From Saccharomonospora sp. CUA-673 (GTDB lineage: Bacteria > Actinomycetota > Actinomycetes > Mycobacteriales > Pseudonocardiaceae): a stretch of 64,000 nucleotides of DNA. The first letter of the stretch is position 1; each line of letters begins with the position of its first letter. A program made the position numbers and the translations under genes. This document shows, piece by piece, positions 44,158 to 52,386 of the stretch. Location of the stretch: assembly GCF_001942305.1 (NCBI RefSeq), contig NZ_MKKE01000018.1, positions 1 through 64,000 on the forward strand, read 5' to 3'. Below the pieces are notes generated by a model. It was given only the letters and a program-made list of their open reading frames with translations. It was not told where the DNA came from and ran no database searches.

Positions 44158-45555
44158 ATGCTCACCAACATCGTCGGCGGCCGGGCCGTTCCTGCCGACG
44201 GCACCGCCATGCTGGAGTTGGTCGACCCGGCGACGGGCAGGCCGTGCGGGTCGACGGTCAACTCGACCGAGTCCGATGTGGACAGGGCCATGACGGCCGC
44301 GGCCGAGGCGTTCGCGACGTGGCGCCGCGCGACGCCCGCCGACCGGCAACGCGCCCTGTTGGCCATCGCCGACGAGATCGAGCGGAACGCCGAGGCGTTC
44401 GCCGACGCGGAGATCCGCGAGACGGGCAAACCCCGCGCCGTCGTGCTCGACGAGGAGATCCCCGAGTCGGTGAGCTCGCTGCGGTTCTTCGCCGGTGCGG
44501 CGCGACTGCTGGAGGGTTCGGCGGCCGCCGAGTACCTGCCGGGGCACACCTCGTTCATCCGCACGGAGCCCGTGGGCGTCTGCGTGCAGATCGCGCCGTG
44601 GAACTACCCGCTGATGATGGCGGCGTGGAAGATCGGACCGGCGTTGGCCGCGGGCAACACGATCGTGCTCAAGCCTGCGGAGACCACGCCGAGCACGGCG
44701 GTGCTGCTCGCCGAGGCGGCCGCCCGACACCTGCCGCCGGGCGTGCTGAACGTCGTGCTCGGCGACCGGGACACCGGGCGCGCGCTGGTGGCGCATCCGG
44801 CGACGGAACTGGTGTCGATCACCGGGTCGACCCGCGCGGGCATCGACGTCGCCACGACCGCGGCGGCCGACCTCACCCGGACCCATCTGGAACTCGGTGG
44901 GAACGCACCGTTGGTCGTCTTCGACGACGTCGACGTGGCCGAGACCGCCCGCGGCATCTGCGACGCCGCGTTCTACAACGCGGGCCAGGACTGCACCGCG
45001 GGCAGCCGCGTGCTCGTGCACGAGTCCGTCCACGACGCGTTGGTGGCCGAGCTGACCGCCGTCGCGGCGGCAACGCGCCCGGGCGTCGACTTCGGACCGC
45101 TCAACAGCGCCGCCCAGTTGGCGCGCGTGCAGGGACTCGTCGACCGGCTCGGCCCGCACACGGAGATCCGCACCGGCGGCACGGCCGTCGGTGAGCACGG
45201 ATTCCTCTTCTCCCCCACCGTGATCACCGGCGCCGCGCAGGACGACGAGATCGTGCAGGAGGAGATCTTCGCCCCCGTCGTCACCGTGCAGCCGTTCACC
45301 GACGAGGACGAGGCGATCGCGTTGGCCAACGACGTCCGCCACGGGCTGGCGTCGTCGGTGTGGACCGCCAACCACGGCCGGGCCATGCGCGTGTCGTCCG
45401 CATTGGACTTCGGCTGCGTCTGGCTCAACACCCACGGCCCGCTGGTTCCGGAGATGCCGCACGGCGGGTTCGGCCACTCCGGACACGGCAAGGACCTGTC
45501 GGCCTACTCGCTGACCGAGTACACCCGCGTCAAGCACGTCATGAGCCGGCACTGA
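44158..45555 (+). CDS. Aldehyde dehydrogenase (gamma-amino/guanidinobutyraldehyde type)
   Basis: A 465-residue NAD-dependent dehydrogenase. The cofactor region is IAPWNYPLMMAAWKIGPALAAGNTIVLKPAE near residue 143 (core PWNYPLMMAAWK), the catalytic Glu in THLELGGNAPLVV near 246 and the catalytic Cys in NAGQDCTAGSR near 280. The C-terminus MPHGGFGHSGHGKDLSAYSLTEYTRVKHVM is the pattern of YdcW-type aminobutyraldehyde dehydrogenases. It starts immediately after the TPP gene stop. In context it would oxidise 4-guanidinobutyraldehyde to 4-guanidinobutyrate (KauB role), the substrate of the ureohydrolase. Confidence 0.9.
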   Translation: MLTNIVGGRAVPADGTAMLELVDPATGRPCGSTVNSTESDVDRAMTAAAEAFATWRRATPADRQRALLAIADEIERNAEAFADAEIRETGKPRAVVLDEEIPESVSSLRFFAGAARLLEGSAAAEYLPGHTSFIRTEPVGVCVQIAPWNYPLMMAAWKIGPALAAGNTIVLKPAETTPSTAVLLAEAAARHLPPGVLNVVLGDRDTGRALVAHPATELVSITGSTRAGIDVATTAAADLTRTHLELGGNAPLVVFDDVDVAETARGICDAAFYNAGQDCTAGSRVLVHESVHDALVAELTAVAAATRPGVDFGPLNSAAQLARVQGLVDRLGPHTEIRTGGTAVGEHGFLFSPTVITGAAQDDEIVQEEIFAPVVTVQPFTDEDEAIALANDVRHGLASSVWTANHGRAMRVSSALDFGCVWLNTHGPLVPEMPHGGFGHSGHGKDLSAYSLTEYTRVKHVMSRH

Positions 45556-45581
45556 GCGGCATTACGGACACTGTGGACACC

Positions 45582-47044
45582 ATGAGCAGCACGGCCAGGG
45601 TCACCGAGGTCGAGGAGCACGGCATCAATCCGATCCCGCCGCGGGAGCAGACCTCCCGCCCGCGGGACCTGTTCCGGCTGGCCTTCGGCGGCGCCAACAC
45701 CTTCGCCACGATCATCCTCGGCACGCTGCCGATCGCGTTCGGGCTCGGTTTCGCGGAGGCGGCGGCCGCGACGGTGGCCGGCGTGCTCGTCGGTGCACTC
45801 GTGCTCGCGCCGATGGCGTTGTTCGGACCACGTACCCGCACCAACAACGCGGTGTCCTCGGGCGCGCATTTCGGTGTCGTGGGGCGTTGTGTGGGCTCGT
45901 TGCTGTCCCTGTTGACCGCGGTGACGTTCTTCGCGATCTCGGTATGGGTCAGCGGTGACGCGGTCGCCGGCGCCGCGCACCGACTGTTCGGTGTGGACGG
46001 TGGCGCCGTTCTGCGCGGCGTCGCCTACGGGGTGATCGCCGTGGCCGTGCTCGTGGTGTGCCTGTACGGATACCGGTTCATGCTGCTGGTCAACCGGGTC
46101 GCGGTGGTGTTGGGCAGCCTCATCATGCTGCTCGGGTTCGTGGCCTACGGCGGGCAGTTCGATCCGGGTTACGCGGGCACGGGCGACTACGCACTCGGCG
46201 ATTTCTGGCCCACGTGGCTGCTCGCCGCGTTGACGGTGATGGCCAACCCCGTCTCGTTCGGCGCGTTCCTCGGCGACTGGTCGCGCTACATCCCGGCCAC
46301 CCACAGCACGCGCTCGCTGCTGGCGGCGCCGCTGGTGGCCCAGGTGGCCACGTTGCTGCCGTTCGGCTTCGGACTGGCCACGGCCACGCTGGTGCCGGAC
46401 GTGCACAACTACATCACCGGGCTCACGCAGATCTCCCCCGGTTGGTACGCGTTCCCGCTGATCGTCGTGGCGCTCATCGGCGGCCTGTCCACCGGAACCA
46501 CCGCGCTCTACGGGACGGGACTGGACTTCAGCTCGCTCGTGCCACGACTGAGCCGGGTGCGCGCGACGTTGCTCGTCGGCTCCCTGGCCGTGGCGCTGGT
46601 GTTCGTCGGCACGTTCGCGCTCGACATGGTCGGCAGCATCAACGCGTTCGCCACGCTGATCGTGCTGTCCACCTCGCCGTGGATGGTGATCATGATGATC
46701 GGCTACGTCACACGGCGCGGCTACTACGACCCGGACGATCTGCAGGTGTTCAACGAGGGCCGCAAGGGCGGGCGCTACTGGTTCACCGGCGGGGTGAACT
46801 GGCGCGCGATGGGCGCGTGGCTGCCCGCGACCGCACTCGGTCTGCTCACGGCCAACACCCCGATGATCGCCGGACCGCTGCGCGACATCGCCGGCGGCGT
46901 GGACATCAGCATGGTGGTCACGCTCGGCACGGCCGCCACGCTGTATCCGCTTCTGTTGTGGGCATTCCCCGAACCACGCGAGGTGTTCGCCCCGGACGGC
47001 GAGGACGCGCCGGGCGTCCCGAGCGGGCGGGAACGCCCGGCTGA
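45582..47044 (+). CDS. NCS1-family cytosine/purine permease-like transporter, probable frameshift at 3' end
   Basis: A nucleobase-cation-symport-1 protein with about twelve helices. The first-helix segment FGGANTFATIILGTLPIAFGLG near residue 30, the loop ALTVMANPVSFGAFLGDWSRYIP near 215 and YGTGLDFSSLVP near 305 are typical. As given, the open frame runs on to 47489, antisense to two genes, which is implausible. A single missing base near 46990-47040, like those elsewhere, would bring in the stop at 47042-47044 and give 487 residues. The substrate is unknown; codB-like or allantoin-type are options. Confidence 0.75.
47009..47041 (+). terminator. Terminator-like inverted repeat at the NCS1 permease end
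   Basis: GCCGGGCGT (47009-47017) and ACGCCCGGC (47033-47041) are perfect 9-bp arms around a 15-base loop, ending directly before the predicted stop codon. The loop also holds an inner GGGCGGG. Confidence 0.6.
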
Positions 47045-47059
47045 ATCCCCTGCAGCGCC

Positions 47060-47115
47060 TGAGGCAGTTCCAGTCAGGCGGCCACCATCAGGCGGTTCCC
47101 GTCAGGCGGTGACCG
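47060..47115. repeat. Four imperfect 14-bp tandem repeats
   Basis: The units TGAGGCAGTTCCAG, TCAGGCGGCCACCA, TCAGGCGGTTCCCG and TCAGGCGGTGACCG follow each other with exact 14-bp spacing. The last unit contains the stop of the minus-strand gene at 47102. The common core is TCAGGCGG. Confidence 0.7.
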
Positions 47116-47308
47116 GTTCGGCCGCCCCGTCGACGGCGCCGGCCTTGATGTCGGCCACGAGCACCGCCAGCTGTTCGCGGCTCATCTCGATCCGCTGCCC
47201 GAAGTCGTCGGTGATCACGATCCGCCGCTCCTCGGCGGCGTCCGGATTCACGTACAGCTCCGGGCATCCGCAGTCGCAGTTCCCGCAGAACGTCGCGATG
47301 TGTTCCAT
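47102..47308 (-). CDS. Conserved small Cys-rich protein
   Basis: A 68-residue protein. The N-terminus has a Cys cluster (CGNCDCGCPEL, residues 8-18, four cysteines), then VNPDAAEERRIVITDDFGQRIEMSREQLAVLVADIKAG as a folded body. The cysteines suggest metal binding. It is next to the copper-chaperone-like gene and probably in the same transcript, though 13 bp separate them. The name of the family is not known to me; it is recognisable as a recurring actinobacterial hypothetical. Confidence 0.65.
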   Translation of the reverse strand: MEHIATFCGNCDCGCPELYVNPDAAEERRIVITDDFGQRIEMSREQLAVLVADIKAGAVDGAAEPVTA

Positions 47309-47321
47309 GGTTCTCTCCTTC

Positions 47322-47528
47322 TCAGCCGACCAGCTCGTAGCCGGCCTCGGTGACGGCCTGACCGATGACCTCGAGCGGCAGGACCCTGTCGCTCGTCACG
47401 CGTACCTGGGCGGTCTCGAGGTCGACGTCGACCTGCTCGACGCCGCTCACCGCGGTCAGTTCCTCGGTCACCGAGGCCACGCAGTGTGAGCAGGTCATCC
47501 CGGCCACCGTGTACGTCGTCTGATTCAC
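47322..47528 (-). CDS. HMA-domain copper chaperone (CopZ-like)
   Basis: A 68-residue heavy-metal-associated domain. The metal-binding loop MTCSHC at residues 11-16 is complete (MxCxxC), preceded by TYTVAG, and the fold continues with VSGVEQVDVDLETAQVRVTSD and GQAVTEAGYELVG. Copper(I) is the usual ligand. It is encoded between the Cys-rich protein and the DUF5134 protein, close to a SigC-like sigma factor locus, which fits copper handling. GTG 47528 is the start. Confidence 0.85.
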   Translation of the reverse strand: MNQTTYTVAGMTCSHCVASVTEELTAVSGVEQVDVDLETAQVRVTSDRVLPLEVIGQAVTEAGYELVG

Positions 47529-47650
47529 CGGTTCATCCGTCCTTGTCGTCGTCCGGTCCACACGCGAGGAGGTCGGGCGGAGCGGGTGCCGAGTTCCCGG
47601 GCGCCACACGGAAATCCGGAACTGACCCGATCGGATGACCACGGCGTGGT

Positions 47651-48301
47651 TCAGCCGCCGGTGGCGAGGAACATGACGCCCATGCCGAGGGTCATGCCGG
47701 CGTGACAGGTGCGGTCGGCGACGACCCGGCCCAGCCCCGGTGCCTGCGGATCGGGCAGTCGGCGGCCGAGGTCGAAGGCCTGCGCGAGCCATGGCAGACA
47801 TGCCAGGACGAACACGACACCGAGGACGACGTTCGCGGTGATCATCGCGGCCGGTGCCGCCAGGACGGCCGGCTCGGCCCCGACCGCCGCGGTCGTGCCG
47901 AGCGCATGGTGGTGGTGCCCGCCGCCGGATCCGTGTCCGCCCATCAGGCTGGGCATGCTGGCGACCATCCACGCCATGGCCGCCATCATCGCGGCGTGAT
48001 GCACCCCCGCGCCGCGGGTCACGGCGAACGCGTCGGCGTGGTCGTGGCCGGATCCGACGACGGTGCGGCCGAGGAACCAGCCGCAGGCCAGGACGAACAG
48101 GACGGTCTGCGGGACGGTGAGCACGGCCATCCCCCACGGCCACACCATCGCCACCATCGCCGCGCCCATCAACGTGTGACACACGGCGTCGACCCGCACG
48201 GCCGAGCGCACGCGCGGCAGGACGGCCACGGCCGCGTGCCACAGGGTCGTGCCGACGAACAGCAGGGTCAACAGCCAACGCAGTACCGGAGCATCGATCA
48301 C
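47651..48301 (-). CDS. DUF5134 family membrane protein
   Basis: A 216-residue protein with five or six hydrophobic segments. His/Met-rich patches include HHAAMMAAMAWMVASMPSLMGGH and GGGHHHHALG, which look like soft-metal (copper) ligands, and HTLMGAAMVAMVW is also Met-rich. This is the DUF5134 pattern, found with copper genes in actinobacteria. It opens with GTG 48301 and is in the same direction as the CopZ-like gene 123 bp further. A role in copper uptake or storage is an inference from composition and neighbours. Confidence 0.75.
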   Translation of the reverse strand: MIDAPVLRWLLTLLFVGTTLWHAAVAVLPRVRSAVRVDAVCHTLMGAAMVAMVWPWGMAVLTVPQTVLFVLACGWFLGRTVVGSGHDHADAFAVTRGAGVHHAAMMAAMAWMVASMPSLMGGHGSGGGHHHHALGTTAAVGAEPAVLAAPAAMITANVVLGVVFVLACLPWLAQAFDLGRRLPDPQAPGLGRVVADRTCHAGMTLGMGVMFLATGG

Positions 48302-48405
48302 GACACGGCCTCCTCACCGGTGCGGTCCGTCGCAGTGGTCGCCGGGCCAGGGCCCGGAGTTCACGGCGGCGCGGGGTTTGGAGTCATGTCACAGAACCCT
48401 TGACG

Positions 48406-49122
48406 TCAGGCCGCGGACGTCACGCCGGTGGCGGCGCGCCCCGCCGTGTCGGCGGCCGGTTCCACCGACGCCGGGGTGGGGCCGTTGTCGCGGTCCCGGC
48501 GGCGCAGGAGCGCCAGCAGGCAGACCCCGGCCACGACGATGCCGTGAGACAGGACCCGTCCGGCCGTGGCGGCGCCCCCGATGAGGTCGACGACCGACAC
48601 GACCCCCAGCACGCCGGTGAACACCGTCAACAGCGGCAGCAGGCCGGTGGTCGCGTGGGGCCGCAGCGCCGCCCACAGCAGGGCGAACCCGATGGCGAGG
48701 TTCCATGCGGCACTCTCGTGTCCCAGGTGGGCCGCCATGCCGGAGACCGCCCCGTGGCCGTCGGGCGAACCGAGCAATTGGGACAATCCGAGTCCACTTT
48801 GGAGCAGTCCGACGACGGCAAGCGGGATCCGCAGCCCCCAGTGTTCCCGCCGCGGCGGGACGGCGACCGCGGTGATCCGGTCGGTCAGATCGGGCACGTC
48901 CGGCGCCGGCGTCAGGCGCATCATGCGGCGCAACCGGTTGCTGTGGTCCCACCAGTCGCGGCAGGACCCGCACGAGGCGAGGTGCCGATCCACCGCCGCG
49001 GTGTCCCCCGCGCCCGTGGCGCCGGTGGGAGCCACGGGGTCCCGATGCTCGTCCTCGCCGTCCAGGCGCGCGGACAGTGCATCCCGATAATTCGTACAGT
49101 CCACACCGCAATGGTCGGACAT
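48406..49122 (-). CDS. Zinc-finger anti-sigma factor with membrane domain
   Basis: A 238-residue protein. The N-terminal domain shows the ZAS motif DRHLASCGSCRDWW near residue 45 (H-x3-C-x2-C), with MSDHCGVDCTNYRDALSARLDGE just before it, and this binds a sigma factor. The C-terminal part has four hydrophobic helices and the tail is polar. It is divergent from the ECF sigma gene by only 51 bp, so it is the likely partner. The cysteines suggest response to copper or redox. Confidence 0.8.
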   Translation of the reverse strand: MSDHCGVDCTNYRDALSARLDGEDEHRDPVAPTGATGAGDTAAVDRHLASCGSCRDWWDHSNRLRRMMRLTPAPDVPDLTDRITAVAVPPRREHWGLRIPLAVVGLLQSGLGLSQLLGSPDGHGAVSGMAAHLGHESAAWNLAIGFALLWAALRPHATTGLLPLLTVFTGVLGVVSVVDLIGGAATAGRVLSHGIVVAGVCLLALLRRRDRDNGPTPASVEPAADTAGRAATGVTSAA

Positions 49123-49173
49123 TCGGGATCGGCAGTTCCCGGGCAGGGCCGGACTACGCTAGGGTCACCGAGC

Positions 49174-49746
49174 GTGAGTGTTCGTGCACAGCGCGATGAC
49201 GAGCAGGTGACCGAGTTGGCGATCGCCGCGGCCCGGGGTGACCGGGCCGCGTTCGAGGCGTGGGTCAGAGCGACCCAGGCCGAGGTGTGGCGCTTTCTCG
49301 TGCACCTGAACGGTCCACGGACCGCCGACGACCTCACGCAGGAGACGTATCTGCGCGCGGTGACGGCGCTCCCCCGGTTCGCGGGCCGGGCGTCGTCGCG
49401 GACGTGGTTGTTGTCCATCGCGCGCCGGGTGTTCGTCGACACCGTCCGGCGCGAGACGGTGCGACCCCGCAGCGCCCACCGCACCTGGGAGGACGTGGCC
49501 GAGCAGCTGCCGACCACCGGGGACGACCGGGCGACCGGGTTCGAGGCCGCCGTCGATACCCAGCTGCTGCTCGACCAACTCGAACCCGACCGCCGCGAAG
49601 CGCTGGTGCTGACCCAGATCCTCGGCTACAGCTACGCCGAGGCCGCCGAGATCTGCGGCTGCCCCGTCGGCACCCTGCGCTCCCGGATCGCCCGCGCTCG
49701 CGACGACCTGCTCGCCGCACTCCACGCCCAGGACCGCGCCGGCTAA
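49174..49746 (+). CDS. ECF RNA polymerase sigma factor (SigC-like)
   Basis: A 190-residue extracytoplasmic-function sigma factor. Region 2 includes GPRTADDLTQETYLRAVTALPRFAGRASSRTWLLSIARRVFVD near residue 48 (core DDLTQETYLRA), and region 4 is LLDQLEPDRREALVLTQILGYSYAEAAEICGCPVGTLRSRIARARDDL near 133 (core GYSYAEAAEICGCPVGTLRSRIARA). The wording is closest to SigC of mycobacteria, which controls copper acquisition. GTG 49174 is the start; a TAGGGT hexamer lies 9 bp before it. Confidence 0.88.
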   Translation: MSVRAQRDDEQVTELAIAAARGDRAAFEAWVRATQAEVWRFLVHLNGPRTADDLTQETYLRAVTALPRFAGRASSRTWLLSIARRVFVDTVRRETVRPRSAHRTWEDVAEQLPTTGDDRATGFEAAVDTQLLLDQLEPDRREALVLTQILGYSYAEAAEICGCPVGTLRSRIARARDDLLAALHAQDRAG

Positions 49747-49768
49747 CGACGCGCCCGACCACCGCAGT

Positions 49769-50194
49769 TCACCCACGGTGGAGTTGATCGACCTTCTCCC
49801 TGTGGCTGCTGGTGAAGTCCGGATCGACATAGATGTGGACGCTGCTGATCAGCGTGTCGCGGAAGGTGAACACGTTGCAGAAGCGGCCCGTCGAAATGAT
49901 CCCGTCCGGCCAGGACCTGCCGTCGGCGGTTGTCCCCCACTCGCGGCCCTCCACGACGATACGATCACCAGCAACGATGATCTCGAGTCCATCGATGTCG
50001 TGTTCCAACGAGCCGAGCTCCTGCCCGAGCCTACGGGCGAACTCCGCCATATCGGCCTTGCCTGTGCCGTAACCGAATTTGGGGAAATACAACTCGACGT
50101 CCTCGGTGTAGAGGTCCATCACGCTCGGGTCGCCGCCGTCGATCTTGCGAAAGTAGTCGCGAACGATCTCTATGCGCTCGTCGTCAAGACTCAT
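49769..50194 (-). CDS. SnoaL-like / NTF2-fold protein
   Basis: A 141-residue NTF2-fold protein. It begins EIVRDYFRKIDGGDPSVMDLYTEDVELYFPKFG near residue 9 (core DPSVMDLYTEDVELYFP), with VEGREWGTTADGRSW and FTFRDTLISSVHIYVDPDF as the later strands. This fold serves many cyclases, isomerases and small-molecule binders. The gene converges on the sigma-factor gene and is upstream of, but opposite in role to, the FAH operon. No substrate is suggested by the sequence. Confidence 0.75.
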   Translation of the reverse strand: MSLDDERIEIVRDYFRKIDGGDPSVMDLYTEDVELYFPKFGYGTGKADMAEFARRLGQELGSLEHDIDGLEIIVAGDRIVVEGREWGTTADGRSWPDGIISTGRFCNVFTFRDTLISSVHIYVDPDFTSSHREKVDQLHRG

Positions 50195-50253
50195 GCTGAC
50201 GACAACGCCACGTCGGTCCTACCGATTCCACGACGATCAAGTACGCGAGGCGG

Positions 50254-51093
50254 TCAGGTGAAGCGTTGGCGGAGTTCGCCGATGCCGTCGACCCAGCTGA
50301 CGAGTTCCTCGCCCGGGGCGAGGAACCGCTGTGGCGTGCGGCCCACGCCCACCCCGGCCGGCGTGCCGGTGAAGATCAGGTCGCCGGGCAGCAGGGTCAG
50401 GAGCGACGACAGGTGCGCCACGAGGTGCGGAATCGGGAAGATCATGTCCGAGGTCCGCGCCTTCTGCATCTCCTCACCGCCCAGCGCGCAGCCGATCGCG
50501 ACGTCGTCGGGATCGGCCAGTTCGTCGGGGGTCACGAGCACCGGGCCGGTCGGCGAGAAACCGGGGTGCGACTTGGCCAGGCCGAACTGTGGTGCCGGGC
50601 CGCACTTCTGCCGCTGTCGTTCGGACAGGTCCTGCCCCACGGTCAGTCCGGCGATGTGGTCCCACGCCCGGCCGGCGTCGACGTGCCGCGCGGTGCGGCC
50701 CACGACGGCGACCAGTTCGACCTCCCAGTCGACCGACCCCTCCGGCAGCACGACCTCGGTGACCGGCCCGGTCAGCGAACTGGCGTACTTCGTGAACACG
50801 ACCGGTTCGTCGGGCAGCGTGGTGTAGCCGCCCTCCGCGGCGTGTTCGCGGTAGTTGAGGCCGACGGCGAACACCTGCCGGGGCCACGGCGCCGGCGGGC
50901 CGAACGCCGCCGCATCGATGTCCACTGTGGACTCCTGCGCGCCCGACGTGGCGGCCCAGTGGCGCAGTTCGTCCCACGCCTCGTACGCGGCCTGCGGGTC
51001 GGCGGAGAACCGGCCGTTCGACGCGGTGGCGACGTCGACGCCCCCACCGGCGGTCAGCAGGGTCAGCCGCCCTTCGACGTTGGCGATGCGCAT
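50254..51093 (-). CDS. Fumarylacetoacetate hydrolase family protein
   Basis: A 279-residue enzyme of the FAH fold, which hydrolyses or hydrates beta-diketone and 2-keto-enoate compounds with a Mg2+ ion. FAVGLNYREHAAEGGYTTLPDEPVVFTKYASSLTGP near residue 70 (core VGLNYREHA), the metal ligands WEVELVAVVGRTAR near 125, and DLIFTGTPAGVGVGR near 245 are all intact. It is the last gene of the minus-strand operon behind GntR and VOC genes and has a copy of the operator motif just upstream at 51128. Confidence 0.85.
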   Translation of the reverse strand: MRIANVEGRLTLLTAGGGVDVATASNGRFSADPQAAYEAWDELRHWAATSGAQESTVDIDAAAFGPPAPWPRQVFAVGLNYREHAAEGGYTTLPDEPVVFTKYASSLTGPVTEVVLPEGSVDWEVELVAVVGRTARHVDAGRAWDHIAGLTVGQDLSERQRQKCGPAPQFGLAKSHPGFSPTGPVLVTPDELADPDDVAIGCALGGEEMQKARTSDMIFPIPHLVAHLSSLLTLLPGDLIFTGTPAGVGVGRTPQRFLAPGEELVSWVDGIGELRQRFT

Positions 51094-51127
51094 GGGTGCG
51101 GACTCCTCGGCTGGTGGACCTCGGTCG

Positions 51128-51141
51128 GATTCTCGAAAATC
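51128..51141 (-). promoter_or_regulatory. GntR operator candidate, copy 2 (before FAH gene)
   Basis: GATTCTCGAAAATC is nearly palindromic (its complement reads GATTTTCGAGAATC) and matches the core of the element at 53159-53175. Confidence 0.55.
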
Positions 51142-51144
51142 TGG

Positions 51145-51840
51145 TCAGGCCTGGTCCGGCCACTGCCGTTCCATCGCGGCAAGCAGCGTGGTGGTCGTGC
51201 GCCGGATGTGCGCGCGGAGCAGCGCCACGGCCAGGTCGGCGTCGCGTTGCAGGGCCGCCTCCAGGATGGCGGCGTGCTCGGCCGCGATGTCGCGGTCCTG
51301 GTCGTGGCCGACCGTGAAGGCCCAGCGGCGGTACACCTCGGCGGCGTCGCGCAGGGACGCGGCGTAGGTCTTGAGTCGCCGGTTGTCGCACCCGTCGAGC
51401 AGGGTGTGGTGGAAACAGGCGTGCGCCTCGGCCCAGTCCTCGCTGACCTGGGGCGGATCGGCCGCCTCGCCGTCGCCTCCGGTGACGGGGGTGCGTTCGA
51501 GCCGGTGGTGCGCGGCGAGCAGCTCGGACTCCCAGGTGACGTCGCCGTCGGTGATGGCGCGGCGGACCGCCAGACCCTCGATCTCCTCGCGGGTGTCGGT
51601 GAGTTCCCGAAGGTCTGCCGCCGACAGCGGGGTCACCTGGAAGCCTTGTTGCTGCTCACCGCGCACCAGGCCCAGTTCGGCGAGCCGGACCAGCGTCTCG
51701 CGCAGCACACCCATGCTCGTGCCGTAATGCTCGCACAGCTGCCCGTACCGCAAGCGCTGTCCCGGCTGCAGTGCGCCGGTCAGGATGTCGCCGCGGAGGC
51801 GGGTGAAGAGCGCGTCGGCTTTGGTCCGGCCCGGTGGCAT
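51145..51840 (-). CDS. GntR/FCD-family transcriptional regulator
   Basis: A 231-residue regulator. The winged helix-turn-helix RLRGDILTGALQPGQRLRYGQLCEHYGTSMGVLRETLVRLAELGLV starts near residue 14 (core LCEHYGTSMGVLRETL). The FCD ligand domain has the conserved acidic and histidine residues DTREEIEGLAVR, EDWAEAHACFHHTLLDGC and AEHAAILEAAL, which bind a metal and a carboxylate effector. It is inside the operon it probably controls; two copies of a shared near-palindrome flank it. Confidence 0.88.
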   Translation of the reverse strand: MPPGRTKADALFTRLRGDILTGALQPGQRLRYGQLCEHYGTSMGVLRETLVRLAELGLVRGEQQQGFQVTPLSAADLRELTDTREEIEGLAVRRAITDGDVTWESELLAAHHRLERTPVTGGDGEAADPPQVSEDWAEAHACFHHTLLDGCDNRRLKTYAASLRDAAEVYRRWAFTVGHDQDRDIAAEHAAILEAALQRDADLAVALLRAHIRRTTTTLLAAMERQWPDQA

Positions 51841-51850
51841 CGTCGACCCG

Positions 51851-52381
51851 TCAGCGGAAATCGTTGTTGGTGGTGTGGTCGCCGCCGAGCCACCGTTCGA
51901 GGTCGGCGTGCGCGGTCTTCGCCCGTTCGGCGTTGATCCGTTCGATGTCGGGGTGATCGACGACGAATTCGAGCATCAATCCGTTGGGATCCTTGATGTA
52001 GAGCGACACGCAATATCCGTGGTCGAGGACGAACGTGTCGGGTTCGGTGTATCCGGCGTCGGCAATGCGTTTCCGAATGGAGTCCTGCACGTCCTGGTCC
52101 ACCTTGAGCGCGAGGTGGCGCATCGGGGTGAAGTTGACGTCGGTCTTGAACTCCTTCTGGTCCTCCGGATCGGCGAACTGGAAGAAGGCGAGGGCGCTGC
52201 CGTCGGCGAGGCCGAAGAACGTGTGGCAGTACACGCGTTCGGCGCCGAACAGCTCCTCGGTCTCGCTCCACGTGGCCACCAGCGGCAAACCGATGATGTC
52301 CTCGTAGAACTGCCGATTGACTTCCTGGTCCTCGACCATCCACGCGTGATGGTGCAGTCGGGCGGGAAGGGTCTGGGTCAT
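51851..52381 (-). CDS. VOC (glyoxalase/extradiol-type) metalloprotein
   Basis: A 176-residue vicinal-oxygen-chelate protein. Ligands are likely the His of HHHAWMVED near residue 10, the His of MRHLALKVDQ near 89 and the Glu of GLMLEFVVDHPDIE near 142, the His-His-Glu triad of glyoxalases and ring-cleavage dioxygenases. The length fits a one-domain-pair enzyme. With an FAH hydrolase in the same operon, ring or side-chain cleavage of an aromatic or enol compound is plausible. Starts at ATG 52381, 5 bp after the deacetylase stop. Confidence 0.8.
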   Translation of the reverse strand: MTQTLPARLHHHAWMVEDQEVNRQFYEDIIGLPLVATWSETEELFGAERVYCHTFFGLADGSALAFFQFADPEDQKEFKTDVNFTPMRHLALKVDQDVQDSIRKRIADAGYTEPDTFVLDHGYCVSLYIKDPNGLMLEFVVDHPDIERINAERAKTAHADLERWLGGDHTTNNDFR

Positions 52382-52386
52382 CCTGA

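Noticed and set aside
42898..45552. 884-residue open frame on the minus strand
   Set aside because: Antisense to the TPP enzyme and the aldehyde dehydrogenase; no recognisable domain.
47060..47115. CRISPR array
   Set aside because: Only four 14-bp imperfect units with no spacers. No cas gene; elsewhere in the window no spaced repeats of CRISPR type were seen.
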